Under the pieces are notes generated by a model, which had not been told where the DNA came from, searched no databases, and saw nothing but the letters and a program-made list of their open reading frames with translations. Below, piece after piece: positions 1 through 8,610 of a stretch of 58,203 nucleotides of DNA. The position numbers were made by a program, and so were the translations under genes. Numbering within the stretch: position 1 is the stretch's first letter; every line of letters begins with the position of its first letter. Source of the DNA: Alphaproteobacteria bacterium (GTDB lineage Bacteria; Pseudomonadota; Alphaproteobacteria; JAUXUR01); the NCBI GenBank assembly GCA_030696155.1, contig JAUYSY010000074.1, positions 1 through 58,203 on the forward strand, read 5' to 3'.

Positions 1-1
1 T

Positions 2-112
2 TCAGCATATTCAGAAGATGTTATCCAAAATGAATCTGATGATTATTCTTTTTTAAACAATTTGGATGATTGTTCCTTGGAAGAATTATTGAATGATGAA
101 AATTTAAATTAA
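2..112 (+). CDS. C-terminal end of an unknown protein (partial, 5' end off the window)
   Basis: Frame 2 is open from the window edge to a TAA at 110-112 and encodes 36 residues of an acidic tail ending in SLEELLNDENLN. I do not recognise the family. It matters because its last ~55 bases recur at 534-589, where they form the tail of a chimeric ORF headed by a copy of the priA N-terminus. Nothing can be said about its function from the tail alone. Confidence 0.5.
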   Translation, partial: SAYSEDVIQNESDDYSFLNNLDDCSLEELLNDENLN

Positions 113-150
113 ATTTCAAATTTTTTGAACAAAAACCATAATCAAAACCA

Positions 151-540
151 AAAAATATCTTGAGTTTTTTGGTTTTATACCCTATTGATTTAAATCCTGA
201 TTAACTTGTTTTTCCTAAAGCAGGTTTTTCTTAATAAAGAAAATATTGTTTAATTGTTCTTAAGGGGAAGATTTGCATCAAAATCAGCTTTACGCTTCTT
301 TATTATTTCCAAGACCTTTTAGTGCTCTTTATACCTATGTCATACCTGAAACGATGCCCGATTTACAGCAAGGGGATTTTGTTTTAGCGCCTTTAGGACG
401 AGGTCAAGAAATTGGCATTGTCTGGATAATTAACGATCAAAGACCAAATTTTCCAAATCTTAAAAATTTAATTCAACATTTTCCACTGCCTCCTTTTTCA
501 GGTGCCATGCAAAAATTAATTGATTGGGGCGCTGATTATT
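151..540 (+). repeat. Segmental duplication of the priA upstream region and 5' coding end, copy 1
   Basis: About 390 bp match 3529-3918 at a constant offset of 3378 with no indel seen. The match includes the leader, the ribosome binding site, the TTG start and about 89 codons of priA. The proteins differ at about 6 of the first 89 residues, so the duplication is fairly recent. The match stops at a shared GATTATT, where copy 1 joins the tail seen at 41-96. Confidence 0.9.
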
Positions 541-590
541 CTTTTTTAAGTGATTGGGATAATTCTTCCTTGGAAGAATTATTGAATTAG
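273..590 (+). pseudogene. Chimeric priA-head fragment fused to a foreign acidic tail
   Basis: A 105-residue ORF starts with TTG after AAGGGGAAG. Residues 1 to about 89 are the N-terminal DNA-binding region of PriA, nearly identical to the intact gene at 3651. The helicase, zinc and C-terminal parts are absent. The last ~18 residues (DYSFL...SLEELLN) instead match the end of the gene at 2-112. It cannot be a working PriA helicase. It could be a dead by-product of recombination or an expressed 3'-binding-domain fragment; expression is unknown. Confidence 0.75.
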
Positions 591-690
591 GAATAAATTT
601 TTTATATTCGCACATTCAACAGTGGTCTTTTGCAAATTTTATATATGCATAAGACCACATAATTTAATTGTTGTGACGTTGTTTTTATTG

Positions 691-3327
691 CTACATATCT
701 TCGTAATGTCCTTTGCATGATAAAATTTCAATATTATTTTCGATTGAACGGTAAACAAGTCTGTGTTCTTGTGTAATTCTACGTGATATTGCGTCACAAC
801 CTTTAAGTGTTTCTGGGCGCCCCATAGTGCCTCCATGTTTTATATCATCAATTAAAAGAAGTACTTTGTCCTTTTCATGTGAAAGAAGTGAATTAAGTTG
901 GTCTAATGTTTTTTTATTCCATTTTATTTGATTCTTTTTATAATTTTTTTGTGGTTTTTTTACATTTATTAATAAGTCGTTGATTTGATTTTGTGACAGT
1001 TGGTGATTGATTAATTGAAAACGTTTTTGTTTTCTTTTTAATAAATCTTTTGTTTTTCTTATTTTTTCAGCTTTTTTTGCTGCTTTTATTTTTTTTCTTA
1101 CCTCAAGGCTAAGTGCATTTTCTTCATCTATATTAGTTTGCTCAGAAGAATGTTCGTTTGCGTCTTCTTCAGATATTTTTATAGAAAAAGATGTGGTTGT
1201 ATTATCAGAATTTACAGTTTTTTCACTATCTTCAGAAACGGTATCTAATTCTTTACCTTCTTTGAATTCAGGTGAATTTTCTTCTAAAATAAATGTGTTG
1301 TCTTGATTTTCAAGCGCAGTAATTTCTTCTTTTAAGCTTAAGCACCATTCTAGAGCTTTTGAGAAACCTAGTGAAAAAGATTTTTCGAATAATGATAAAC
1401 ATTTTTTGAGTATTTCAATTGATTTTATAGGTGCATGATTAAGTTTGATTATAGCTAGATTAAAAAAAGCTTCATTTGTAGAGGATTGTTTGAATAAATC
1501 GGATGATTTTTTGATGTTCTGATTTTCATTGATATGATTATTGTTTTCATCTTTGTCTATGGGGTTTTTATAAATTTGCAATGCAAGTTCACTTAAAGCT
1601 TCAGGAGTTCCAGAACGTCTACATAATTTAGCAAATATTTCATTTTTTGTTACAGAAAATTCTTCATTATATCCCAACATTTGAAGACCTTTTTTTGGAT
1701 CGATGTCATGGTGATAAATTAATAGAGCCATACAATGAAAAGCCACGGGGTCTTGGTAGGATGTAGGATCTTGTACTGATTCTATATGAAGTCTTGATGC
1801 AATTTCATACCGTTGATCTTCTGGAATTGTTTTGCCAAATTCATCTTCATTGATTAATTTGAACTGAATCATATATCCTATTAGATGTTTTGCGACCTGA
1901 ATGTTGATACATTTTCTGAATATACTTGCAGCAATATTATATTTTTGCTCCTCTGGAACGATTTTTTGATTTTCATCTTGTTGGATTTGTTTCCGATAGA
2001 TAAGTAGTCCTAAATTGATCATTGATCCTGGTGAACCGGATTTACGAAAATTGCGTGCAGCTATTTCATATTTTTGGTTTGGATCAATTTGAATATTGTT
2101 TTCGTCATGTTGAATTTTATCGTCAATAATTAATGTACCGAGTTTATCAAAAGCAGCTGTGGTTTTTGCATTACGAAAATTGCGTGCAGCTATTTCATAT
2201 TTTTCATTTGGATCAATTTGAATATTGTTTTCGTCATGTTGAATTTTATCCTCTATAATTAATGCGCCGATTTGTTCAAAGGCACTTGTGGTTTTTGCTT
2301 TACGAAAATATGCTGCAGCTATTTCATATTTTTCATTTTTTGGAATAATTTTTCCATTTAGTTTTGAAATTGTGTCGTTGAGAATAAAATGACCTAAATG
2401 TGTTAATTGATCAACATCAGGATTTTTAATTTGTGTTGTTATTTCGGATAGAACACGATATGTGTCCTTTGAATCGAATTTTTTTCCATTTAGATCGGTT
2501 GTGATTTTTCCTGTATTTATAAGTATTTGCAAATGAATTAAAGCGACATCTACTTTTGAAAGACGAAGGAAATAAGCTCCTATTTCTGGAAGATTATAAT
2601 TATCAGCTAGAGCTTGTCCAAGAATACAAAAATAGTTTTTATCATTAGTCCAGTTACAAAGTTCAGCTACAAATGCAGATAATGTTGGATTGTAGTTCGT
2701 TAGTTGATAAAGTGCATTGATGAAACAATATGTTATGTTTCTTTGATTGAAGTTAAATTTTGGATTATCAATATGGGATGTAAAAGATATCCAAAAATTT
2801 TTATATCCTTGAGGAAGGTTTTCACATTTTGTAATGGATGATAATCTATCATACGGATTATTAGTTTGAGTTTGAATTGTTGTTAAGTTGTTGTTTTTTA
2901 AAAATTTTGTACATAAAGAAATCATATACCATGCATAGGATTTTTCAAAATGCTCTCTTTCTTCTTCTAGGTAGCCTAAATGAAGCATTGCATCATCGCA
3001 GTTTTGTTTTGCGCCTTCTCTTAACAATTGTTCATAAATATTAATATTTCCTTCTTTTTTAGCTTTTAGTGCATTGTTCAATCGATCTGTATTTGCACGT
3101 TCTTTTGCTGCTCGTTTTCTATTGTTTAAGTCGCTCCAAATTTTTAAATGACTAAATCCAAATTCTTCAGGGTCAGAAATAGGGTTGTTGGTGTTATGTA
3201 TAATAACTGTTTCAATGTTAGATTTGGGCTGTTGTTTGATATTTTTTTTGTTTTTTCCAGCATATAAAGAAGAAGGTATAAAAATGCTGATCATTAAACA
3301 GTAAAATAATAAAAAAAATTTATTCAA
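691..3327 (-). CDS. Exported Sel1/TPR-repeat protein with a C-terminal YoeB-like RNase toxin domain
   Basis: This 878-residue protein has a TTG start preceded by AAGGA at good spacing. Residues 1-23 form a signal peptide (K, a hydrophobic stretch, then SLYAG). Residues about 80-690 carry Sel1/TPR-like helical repeats, including near-identical 43-residue units with KYEIAARNFR. A charged linker with a Lys-rich helix follows (about 690-785). Residues about 790-875 match YoeB/Txe toxins: GRPETLKG, SRRITQEHRLVY and a terminal GHY. This keeps the E839, R849/R850, H874 and Y875 equivalents of the catalytic residues of the translation-dependent mRNase YoeB. No YefM-type antitoxin gene lies beside it, and the signal peptide would export the toxin. 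An exported effector or inter-bacterial toxin is inference; a silent gene fusion is the alternative. Confidence 0.8.
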   Translation of the reverse strand: MNKFFLLFYCLMISIFIPSSLYAGKNKKNIKQQPKSNIETVIIHNTNNPISDPEEFGFSHLKIWSDLNNRKRAAKERANTDRLNNALKAKKEGNINIYEQLLREGAKQNCDDAMLHLGYLEEEREHFEKSYAWYMISLCTKFLKNNNLTTIQTQTNNPYDRLSSITKCENLPQGYKNFWISFTSHIDNPKFNFNQRNITYCFINALYQLTNYNPTLSAFVAELCNWTNDKNYFCILGQALADNYNLPEIGAYFLRLSKVDVALIHLQILINTGKITTDLNGKKFDSKDTYRVLSEITTQIKNPDVDQLTHLGHFILNDTISKLNGKIIPKNEKYEIAAAYFRKAKTTSAFEQIGALIIEDKIQHDENNIQIDPNEKYEIAARNFRNAKTTAAFDKLGTLIIDDKIQHDENNIQIDPNQKYEIAARNFRKSGSPGSMINLGLLIYRKQIQQDENQKIVPEEQKYNIAASIFRKCINIQVAKHLIGYMIQFKLINEDEFGKTIPEDQRYEIASRLHIESVQDPTSYQDPVAFHCMALLIYHHDIDPKKGLQMLGYNEEFSVTKNEIFAKLCRRSGTPEALSELALQIYKNPIDKDENNNHINENQNIKKSSDLFKQSSTNEAFFNLAIIKLNHAPIKSIEILKKCLSLFEKSFSLGFSKALEWCLSLKEEITALENQDNTFILEENSPEFKEGKELDTVSEDSEKTVNSDNTTTSFSIKISEEDANEHSSEQTNIDEENALSLEVRKKIKAAKKAEKIRKTKDLLKRKQKRFQLINHQLSQNQINDLLINVKKPQKNYKKNQIKWNKKTLDQLNSLLSHEKDKVLLLIDDIKHGGTMGRPETLKGCDAISRRITQEHRLVYRSIENNIEILSCKGHYEDM
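2043..2340 (-). repeat. 129-bp in-frame tandem repeat inside the Sel1-YoeB gene
   Basis: Units begin at about 2043, 2172 and 2301 with TACGAAAA(T/A)TGC and have a period of 129 bp (43 codons). The first two are almost identical at DNA level and the third is more diverged. They encode the KYEIAARNFR...DENNIQIDPN repeat. Such repeats change number easily by slippage or recombination, so the length of this protein probably varies between strains. Confidence 0.85.
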
Positions 3328-3528
3328 TTTAAAAATCCTTATGTTGTATATTTTTTAAAATAATATTTTGAATTCTATATAATTTTATTTAAAAATTCAA
3401 TAAAAAATTATAATTTTTTTATATTGTATTTTTTTAGTAAAAATAATACAACTTTGTTATTAATTAATAAAAAATTTTTATTTTTTTTATATTATTAGTT
3501 ATATTTTTTATTAAAAATAGTTAGTGTT
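3328..3528. other. Very AT-rich intergenic stretch
   Basis: About 200 bp are almost only A and T, with runs of T and A, between the divergent Sel1-YoeB gene and the duplicated priA leader. No ORF or clear promoter stands out because the composition makes -10-like hexamers meaningless. It probably carries the promoter of the leftward gene (TTG at 3327, AAGGAT just upstream). It could also be an H-NS/MucR-type silenced region, which is inference. Confidence 0.5.
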
Positions 3529-3918
3529 AAAAATATCTTGAGTTTTTTGGTTTTATGTCCTATTGATTTAAATACTGATTAACTTGATTTTCCTAAAACA
3601 TGTTTTTCACAATAAATAAAGTAACGATTAATTGTTCATGAGGGGAAGATTTGTACCAAAATCAGCGTTACGCTTCTTTATTATTTCCAAGACCTTTTAG
3701 TGCTCTTTATACCTATGTCATACCTGAAACAATGCCCAATCTACAGCAAGGTGATTTTGTTTTAGCGCCATTAGGGCGAGGGCAGGAAATTGGCATTGTC
3801 TGGACAATCAACGATCAAAAACCAAATTTTCCAAATCTTAAAAATTTAATTCAACATTTTCCTTTGCCGCCTTTTTCAAGTGCCATGCAAAAATTAATTG
3901 ATTGGGGCGCTGATTATT
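3529..3918 (+). repeat. Segmental duplication, copy 2 (native priA leader and head)
   Basis: This is the counterpart of 151-540 at a constant offset of 3378. It is joined to a full-length priA, so it is the source copy. The two copies are direct repeats flanking the Sel1-YoeB gene, so homologous recombination between them would delete that gene and the chimeric head. Confidence 0.9.
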
Positions 3919-5825
3919 ATTTTTTTCCGAAAGGACTTGTCTTAAAGCTCGCTTTACCCACAAAAGAAGCAATAACCTATGCACCTATGGACGAATTTTA
4001 TTCCTTAAAAGAAGGAATTGATTACGGAAAATTGACGCAAGAACGCCAGAAAATAATAGAACATTTAAAAACACATAAAGCGCAAAAATTACATGATATT
4101 TTAGAAGCAACAGATGTATCGCGTGCTGTTTTTAAAGCAATATACGACAAAGGTTGGATTGAAAAAGAAGAAAAACCACAAATCTTTTTAAAAGATATTG
4201 ATTACGAATACATTCCGCCCGTTTTGTCTGAATCCCAAAAAGAAGCATCTGTCGTTCTTCAAAACCAAGTGCGTGATGCCGTTTATCAGGTCACTTTATT
4301 AGATGGTGTAACAGGTTCTGGTAAAACAGAAGTTTATTATGAAGCAATTGCAACCTGTTTAGAAAAAGGTAAGCAAGCACTTATTTTAATGCCTGAAATA
4401 GCATTGACATCTCAATGGCTAACACGTTTTGAAAAACGTTTTGGTGCTGAACCCACTTTATGGCATTCAGGGTTAACACCCAAAACCAGACGTGAAAATT
4501 GGCGCGCTTGTTTAGAAGGAAAAGCTAAAATTGTTGTGGGTGCAAGGTCTGCTTTGTTTTTACCTCTTTCTAAAGTGGGCTTAATCATTATTGATGAAGA
4601 ACATGAGCCAAGCTACAAACAAGAAGAAGGCGTCAAATACCACGCACGGGACATGGCAATTATGCGCGCGAAATTTGAGCAATGTCCTATTGTGTTGGCA
4701 AGTGCAACACCTTCGCTTGAGACTATTTATAATGTAAATAAAGGACGATATCACCATTTGATCCTAAATGATCGATTTGGTGGCGCTACTTTTCCCGACG
4801 TAAAAATAATTGATTTGCGACAAATTAACCTACCTAAAGGTTTTTGGCTTTCAGAACCTTTGCTTAAAGAAATGAAATTAAATCTTGAGCGTAAAGAACA
4901 AACATTACTCTATTTAAATAGGCGTGGTTATGCGCCTTTAACCTTATGCCACAAATGTGGTTATCGCGTTAAATGTCGCCAATGCAGTACTTGGCTTGTC
5001 GAACATCGTAAAAAACAACATTTAATTTGTCATTATTGTGGGTATGAAGAAACAATACCTACCATTTGTCCTGAATGCCAAAATCAGCATAGCTTTATGG
5101 CGTGTGGACCAGGGGTTGAACGCGTTTTAGAAGAAACACGAAAACATTTCCCTGAAGCGAATATTTCAATTATGTCGAGCGACCATATTTCAAAATGGTC
5201 AGACATACAAACACTTGTTGCAAAGCTTGAGGCACGTGAAATTGATATTTTAATCGGCACGCAAATGGCAAGCAAGGGATATCATTTTCCACATTTAACG
5301 CTTGTGGGCGTCATTGATGGCGATAACGGTATAGCAGGCGGTGATCCACGCATTGCGGAACGTACATATCAGCTTTTACATCAAGTAGGTGGCAGGGCAG
5401 GGCGCGCAGATTTAAAGGGCCAAGTAATGATTCAAACATACGTTCCCGAACAACCCTTGATTCAAGCATTAAAAAAAGAAAATCGTCATGAATTTGTTGA
5501 GGTGGAACTTAAAACGCGTGAAGAATGGGGATTGCCCCCTTTTGGTCGAATGGTTACGTTTTTATTTTCCGGACGAAACCAAAACGAAGTTATAAAAATT
5601 GCACAACAATTTGTTCAAGCTGCTCCAATTGTTGAAGGAATCGATGTATTAGGACCAGTGGAAGCACCACTTCAATTCATTAAAGGACGCTATAGATTGC
5701 GGGTTTTATTAAAAATAAAAACAGGTCTTTCAGCACAAAAGTATTTAAGTTTATGGAATGATGGTTTTAAGATGAAATCTTCTGTAACGATTGATATAGA
5801 TATTGATCCATTTAATTTTTTATAA
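3651..5825 (+). CDS. priA: Primosomal protein N' (PriA replication-restart helicase)
   Basis: This 724-residue protein, a normal length for PriA, starts at TTG after GAGGGGAAG. The N-terminal 3'-binding domain (RPFSALYTYVIP, GDFVLAPLGRG) is followed by a superfamily 2 helicase with Walker A GVTGSGKTE near residue 220 and a DEEH box. The zinc-binding Cys pairs are CHKCGY, CRQC, CHYCGY and CPEC, then GTQMASKGYHFP and the C-terminal domain. It reloads the replisome at stalled forks. Its head and leader are duplicated upstream at 151-540. Confidence 0.96.
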   Translation: MYQNQRYASLLFPRPFSALYTYVIPETMPNLQQGDFVLAPLGRGQEIGIVWTINDQKPNFPNLKNLIQHFPLPPFSSAMQKLIDWGADYYFFPKGLVLKLALPTKEAITYAPMDEFYSLKEGIDYGKLTQERQKIIEHLKTHKAQKLHDILEATDVSRAVFKAIYDKGWIEKEEKPQIFLKDIDYEYIPPVLSESQKEASVVLQNQVRDAVYQVTLLDGVTGSGKTEVYYEAIATCLEKGKQALILMPEIALTSQWLTRFEKRFGAEPTLWHSGLTPKTRRENWRACLEGKAKIVVGARSALFLPLSKVGLIIIDEEHEPSYKQEEGVKYHARDMAIMRAKFEQCPIVLASATPSLETIYNVNKGRYHHLILNDRFGGATFPDVKIIDLRQINLPKGFWLSEPLLKEMKLNLERKEQTLLYLNRRGYAPLTLCHKCGYRVKCRQCSTWLVEHRKKQHLICHYCGYEETIPTICPECQNQHSFMACGPGVERVLEETRKHFPEANISIMSSDHISKWSDIQTLVAKLEAREIDILIGTQMASKGYHFPHLTLVGVIDGDNGIAGGDPRIAERTYQLLHQVGGRAGRADLKGQVMIQTYVPEQPLIQALKKENRHEFVEVELKTREEWGLPPFGRMVTFLFSGRNQNEVIKIAQQFVQAAPIVEGIDVLGPVEAPLQFIKGRYRLRVLLKIKTGLSAQKYLSLWNDGFKMKSSVTIDIDIDPFNFL

Positions 5826-5844
5826 AACAATAATGTTGTTTTTT
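5824..5844 (+). terminator. Low-GC hairpin with T-run after priA
   Basis: AAAACAA and TTGTTTT pair around a TAATG loop and run into further T residues, starting at the priA stop codon. The stem is weak (A-T rich) but the position fits a rho-independent terminator. Confidence 0.4.
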
Positions 5845-5978
5845 GGCAACGTATAAGACATTTCTTGTTATATTTAAATTTTTCTTTACTATTTACTATA
5901 AAAAGTATAAAATAAGTCTTGCATATAAACTTTAAATGTACTACTAATTATTAAATTTTGATGAATCAAGGAGAAATC

Positions 5979-6401
5979 ATGTCAGATACAGTACAAAAGA
6001 CAAATATACTTGAACTTTTGAGTTACACTTCAGAAATTGTTGCTGCACATTTAGCAAACAATAGTCTTCCTGTTAGTGAAATTCCATTATTAATTCAACA
6101 GATCTACCAAAGCCTTTCAACTGTTGAATCAGGACGCGCACGTTTTGGCGAACGCCCACAACCAGCTGTTCCTATTAAAAAATCAGTGACACCAGAACAT
6201 ATCATCTGTCTTGAAGATGGTAAAAAACTTAAAATGTTAAAACGTCACTTAAAAACATCCTTTAACATGACACCAGAAGAATACAGAGAACGTTGGGGCT
6301 TATCCTCAGACTATCCAATGGTTGCACCAAATTATGCAAACCAAAGAAGCTCACTCGCAAAAGACATTGGTCTTGGCCGTCGCCGTTTGAAAGCTGCTTA
6401 A
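5979..6401 (+). CDS. mucR: MucR/Ros family zinc-finger transcriptional regulator
   Basis: The protein has 140 residues from the ATG at 5979, chosen because AAGGAG lies 5 bases upstream; in-frame TTG/ATG codons at 5958-5961 lack a site. It carries the MucR core: the zinc-finger-like region IICLEDGKKLKMLKRHL with Cys, Asp and His ligands, then MTPEEYRERWGL, YPMVAPNYANQR and a basic C-terminus GLGRRRLKAA. MucR proteins oligomerise, bind AT-rich DNA, and act as H-NS-like silencers and as partners of CtrA/GcrA cell-cycle control. It is well placed to silence the AT-rich accessory genes here, but that is inference. Confidence 0.93.
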   Translation: MSDTVQKTNILELLSYTSEIVAAHLANNSLPVSEIPLLIQQIYQSLSTVESGRARFGERPQPAVPIKKSVTPEHIICLEDGKKLKMLKRHLKTSFNMTPEEYRERWGLSSDYPMVAPNYANQRSSLAKDIGLGRRRLKAA

Positions 6402-6420
6402 TAGTCGAGCTAACATAAAC

Positions 6421-6446
6421 AAAAGGCCTTAATTGGGCCTTTTTGT
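6421..6446 (+). terminator. Rho-independent terminator after mucR
   Basis: AAAAGGCC at 6421-6428 pairs with GGCCTTTT at 6436-6443 around a 7-base loop and continues into TTGTTTTG. It lies 19 bases after the mucR stop and separates mucR from fur. Confidence 0.85.
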
Positions 6447-6455
6447 TTTGTTTGA

Positions 6456-6878
6456 ATGAAAATGAATACTGCTTTAGAAAAAATCTGCCTTGAAAAAGGA
6501 TTAAAAATGACAGATCAACGACGTGTGATTGCACGTGTATTGTCTGAATCATTTGACCATCCTGATGTTGACTCTGTATATCAAAGGGCATATCTTATAG
6601 ATTCTAAAATTAGTATTGCAACTGTTTATCGCACATTAAAACTTTTTGAAGAAATAAATGCTTTAGAAAGACATGATTTTGGTGGTGCAAAAGCGCGTTA
6701 CGAAACTATTTCATCGGAACATCATGATCATCTTATTGATATTGAATCAGGAAAAGTGATTGAATTTCATGATGAAGAAATTGAAATACTTAAAACAAAA
6801 ATAGCCGATCGTTTAGGGTATAAATTGGTTGATCACCGATTGGAACTTTATGCAGTTCCGCTCAAAAACAAGACTTAA
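6456..6878 (+). CDS. fur: Fur family metal-responsive regulator
   Basis: A 140-residue protein with the Fur winged helix (KMTDQRRVIARVL, SIATVYRTLKLFEE) and the metal-binding and dimerisation part with HHDHLIDIESGKVIEF and GYKLVDHRLELY. The HHDH form and overall sequence fit alphaproteobacterial Fur/Mur rather than Irr. The second ATG (6462) is a possible alternative start; neither has a strong ribosome site. It heads a fur-olsB-olsA-miaB run that is conserved in many alphaproteobacteria. Whether it senses iron or manganese cannot be told from the sequence. Confidence 0.92.
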   Translation: MKMNTALEKICLEKGLKMTDQRRVIARVLSESFDHPDVDSVYQRAYLIDSKISIATVYRTLKLFEEINALERHDFGGAKARYETISSEHHDHLIDIESGKVIEFHDEEIEILKTKIADRLGYKLVDHRLELYAVPLKNKT

Positions 6879-6950
6879 AAAAACAAGTATAAAAATTAAG
6901 CAAAATAGGTTATTTTTATCTTTTGAACTTTATTTCTAAGAGAGAAAAAT

Positions 6951-7808
6951 TTGTTTGAACCATCATTAAAAGTTACAGAACCTTACAATCTTGGGTCATT
7001 GCGCACAGGTGATTTGGAAGTCAGACTTGCTGAAAACCCCAAAGAAATTGAGGCTGCTCAAAGATTACGTTATCAAGTATTCTACGAAGAAATGCAAGCG
7101 AATGCGTCTCCATTAGTTGCAAAGCTTAAAAAAGATGTAGATCCTTTTGATGCTTACTGCGATCATATGCTTGTATTTGATCACTCCTTACGCGAAAATG
7201 GTGTTTCACCTGTTGTGGGTACTTATCGTTTATTACGACAAGAAATTGCCGAAAAACAGACTGGTTTTTACTCTTCTCATGAATACGATATTTCCGTACT
7301 AAAAGAATATCCTGGTGAGATTTTAGAACTTGGTAGATCCTGCGTTCATGCAGATCATAGATCACGTCCTACCTTACAGCTTTTATGGCGTGCAATTGCC
7401 GCTTATGTTAATTATCACCGCATTGAAATACTTTTTGGATGTGCAAGCTTTCCAGGCATTGACACAAAAGCGTTAGAACATCATCTTTCATTTTTATATC
7501 ACCACCATTTAGCGCCACCGGCTATGCGTACACGTGCTTTGCCAGATCGTTACGTATCCATGCAAAACGTTGATTATCATAATATCGACCCAAGAAGGTT
7601 GTTTCTAACCTTACCGCCCCTCATCAAAGGATATTTACGTGTGGGTGCCTATATTGGTGATGGTGCAGTCGTCGATAATGATTTCAATACCACTGATGTG
7701 TGTATTATTGTTAAAACTGAACTAATAGCGGATAAATACCTTAGATATTATGAGTTTGAAAAACCCTCAAATCACGAAAACACAGACAGAGACTGCACTG
7801 AATCTTAA
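6951..7808 (+). CDS. olsB: OlsB-like ornithine N-acyltransferase (GNAT-type)
   Basis: A 285-residue protein starts at TTG after GAGAGAAA. It has the OlsB/acyl-homoserine-lactone-synthase-like GNAT fold: RLRYQVFYEEM near the N-terminus, then DPFDAYCDHMLVFD, VGTYRLLR, ELGRSCVHADHRSRPTLQLLWRAI and FGCASFPG. OlsB moves a 3-hydroxyacyl chain from acyl carrier protein to ornithine, giving lyso-ornithine lipid. The 3' end overlaps olsA by 59 bases, indicating translational coupling. Substrate is inferred from family and context. Confidence 0.85.
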   Translation: MFEPSLKVTEPYNLGSLRTGDLEVRLAENPKEIEAAQRLRYQVFYEEMQANASPLVAKLKKDVDPFDAYCDHMLVFDHSLRENGVSPVVGTYRLLRQEIAEKQTGFYSSHEYDISVLKEYPGEILELGRSCVHADHRSRPTLQLLWRAIAAYVNYHRIEILFGCASFPGIDTKALEHHLSFLYHHHLAPPAMRTRALPDRYVSMQNVDYHNIDPRRLFLTLPPLIKGYLRVGAYIGDGAVVDNDFNTTDVCIIVKTELIADKYLRYYEFEKPSNHENTDRDCTES

Positions 7809-8610
7809 AAGATTACATTCTTTGCCGTTAGCTTGTTTTCGCTTTACGCTTTTTGTCCTTTGGATGCTTGTTGTTTTATCAAGCCAAAGCATTTTATTGT
7901 TTTTTAAGCTAGATGCTGCCAAAAGATGGCCTATGGTTTTGCATAGGGTATTTTGTTGGATTCTAGGTATAAAAATTGAAGTTCGAGGCAAAATATGCAG
8001 GGACAAACCAACGTTTTATGTCTCCAATCATGCTTCATACATTGATATTTTAGTGATTGGCTCTTTGCTGGAAGGTGCTTTCATCGCCAAAAAAGAAATC
8101 GAATCCTGGCCTATTTTTGGTTACGTCACAAAATTACAAAGAAGCATCTTTGTAGAACGCAAAAGAACACAAGCCAATACACAAAAAAATGAAATTTTAG
8201 AACGCTTGCAACAAGGTGGTTCACTCTTTCTTTTTCCTGAAGGCACAAGTAGTGACGGCAATCGCGTTTTGCCTTTTAAAAGCTCTTTATTTTCATTTGC
8301 ACAAACATTACCCAATTTACCTATTCAGCCTATTTCTATATCATATGCAACTTTAAACGGTATTCCTGTTGGTCGTATGTGGCGCCCTTTTTTTGCTTGG
8401 TATGGCGATATGAATCTTATGCCGCATATGTGGCAAATGATGGGAATGGGCACATTAAAAGTTATTGTTGAATTTCATCCGCCAATGAAAGCAGAAATTC
8501 AGGGTGCAAGCCGAAAAGAAATTTCAACCTTGTGTGAAAAAGTGATTACCTTTGCTCATAATGATGCACTGCATACATGTTTTGATATTCAAAAGAAGAA
8601 GAAATCATAA
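7750..8610 (+). CDS. olsA: 1-acyl-glycerol-3-phosphate / lyso-ornithine-lipid O-acyltransferase (PlsC family)
   Basis: A 286-residue protein with a hydrophobic N-terminal segment (residues 33-52) and the PlsC acyltransferase motifs NHASYID (H and D catalytic) and FPEGTSSDG. In the olsBA pair this enzyme adds the second acyl chain to lyso-ornithine lipid. PlsC activity on lysophosphatidate is possible too. The start lies 59 bases inside olsB. A palindromic element begins in its stop codon. Confidence 0.88.
   Translation: MSLKNPQITKTQTETALNLKRLHSLPLACFRFTLFVLWMLVVLSSQSILLFFKLDAAKRWPMVLHRVFCWILGIKIEVRGKICRDKPTFYVSNHASYIDILVIGSLLEGAFIAKKEIESWPIFGYVTKLQRSIFVERKRTQANTQKNEILERLQQGGSLFLFPEGTSSDGNRVLPFKSSLFSFAQTLPNLPIQPISISYATLNGIPVGRMWRPFFAWYGDMNLMPHMWQMMGMGTLKVIVEFHPPMKAEIQGASRKEISTLCEKVITFAHNDALHTCFDIQKKKKS

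Noticed and set aside
639..836. 65-codon ORF overlapping the YoeB-like end as a possible antitoxin
   Set aside because: Same strand, different frame over the toxin codons; basic rather than acidic and without antitoxin features.
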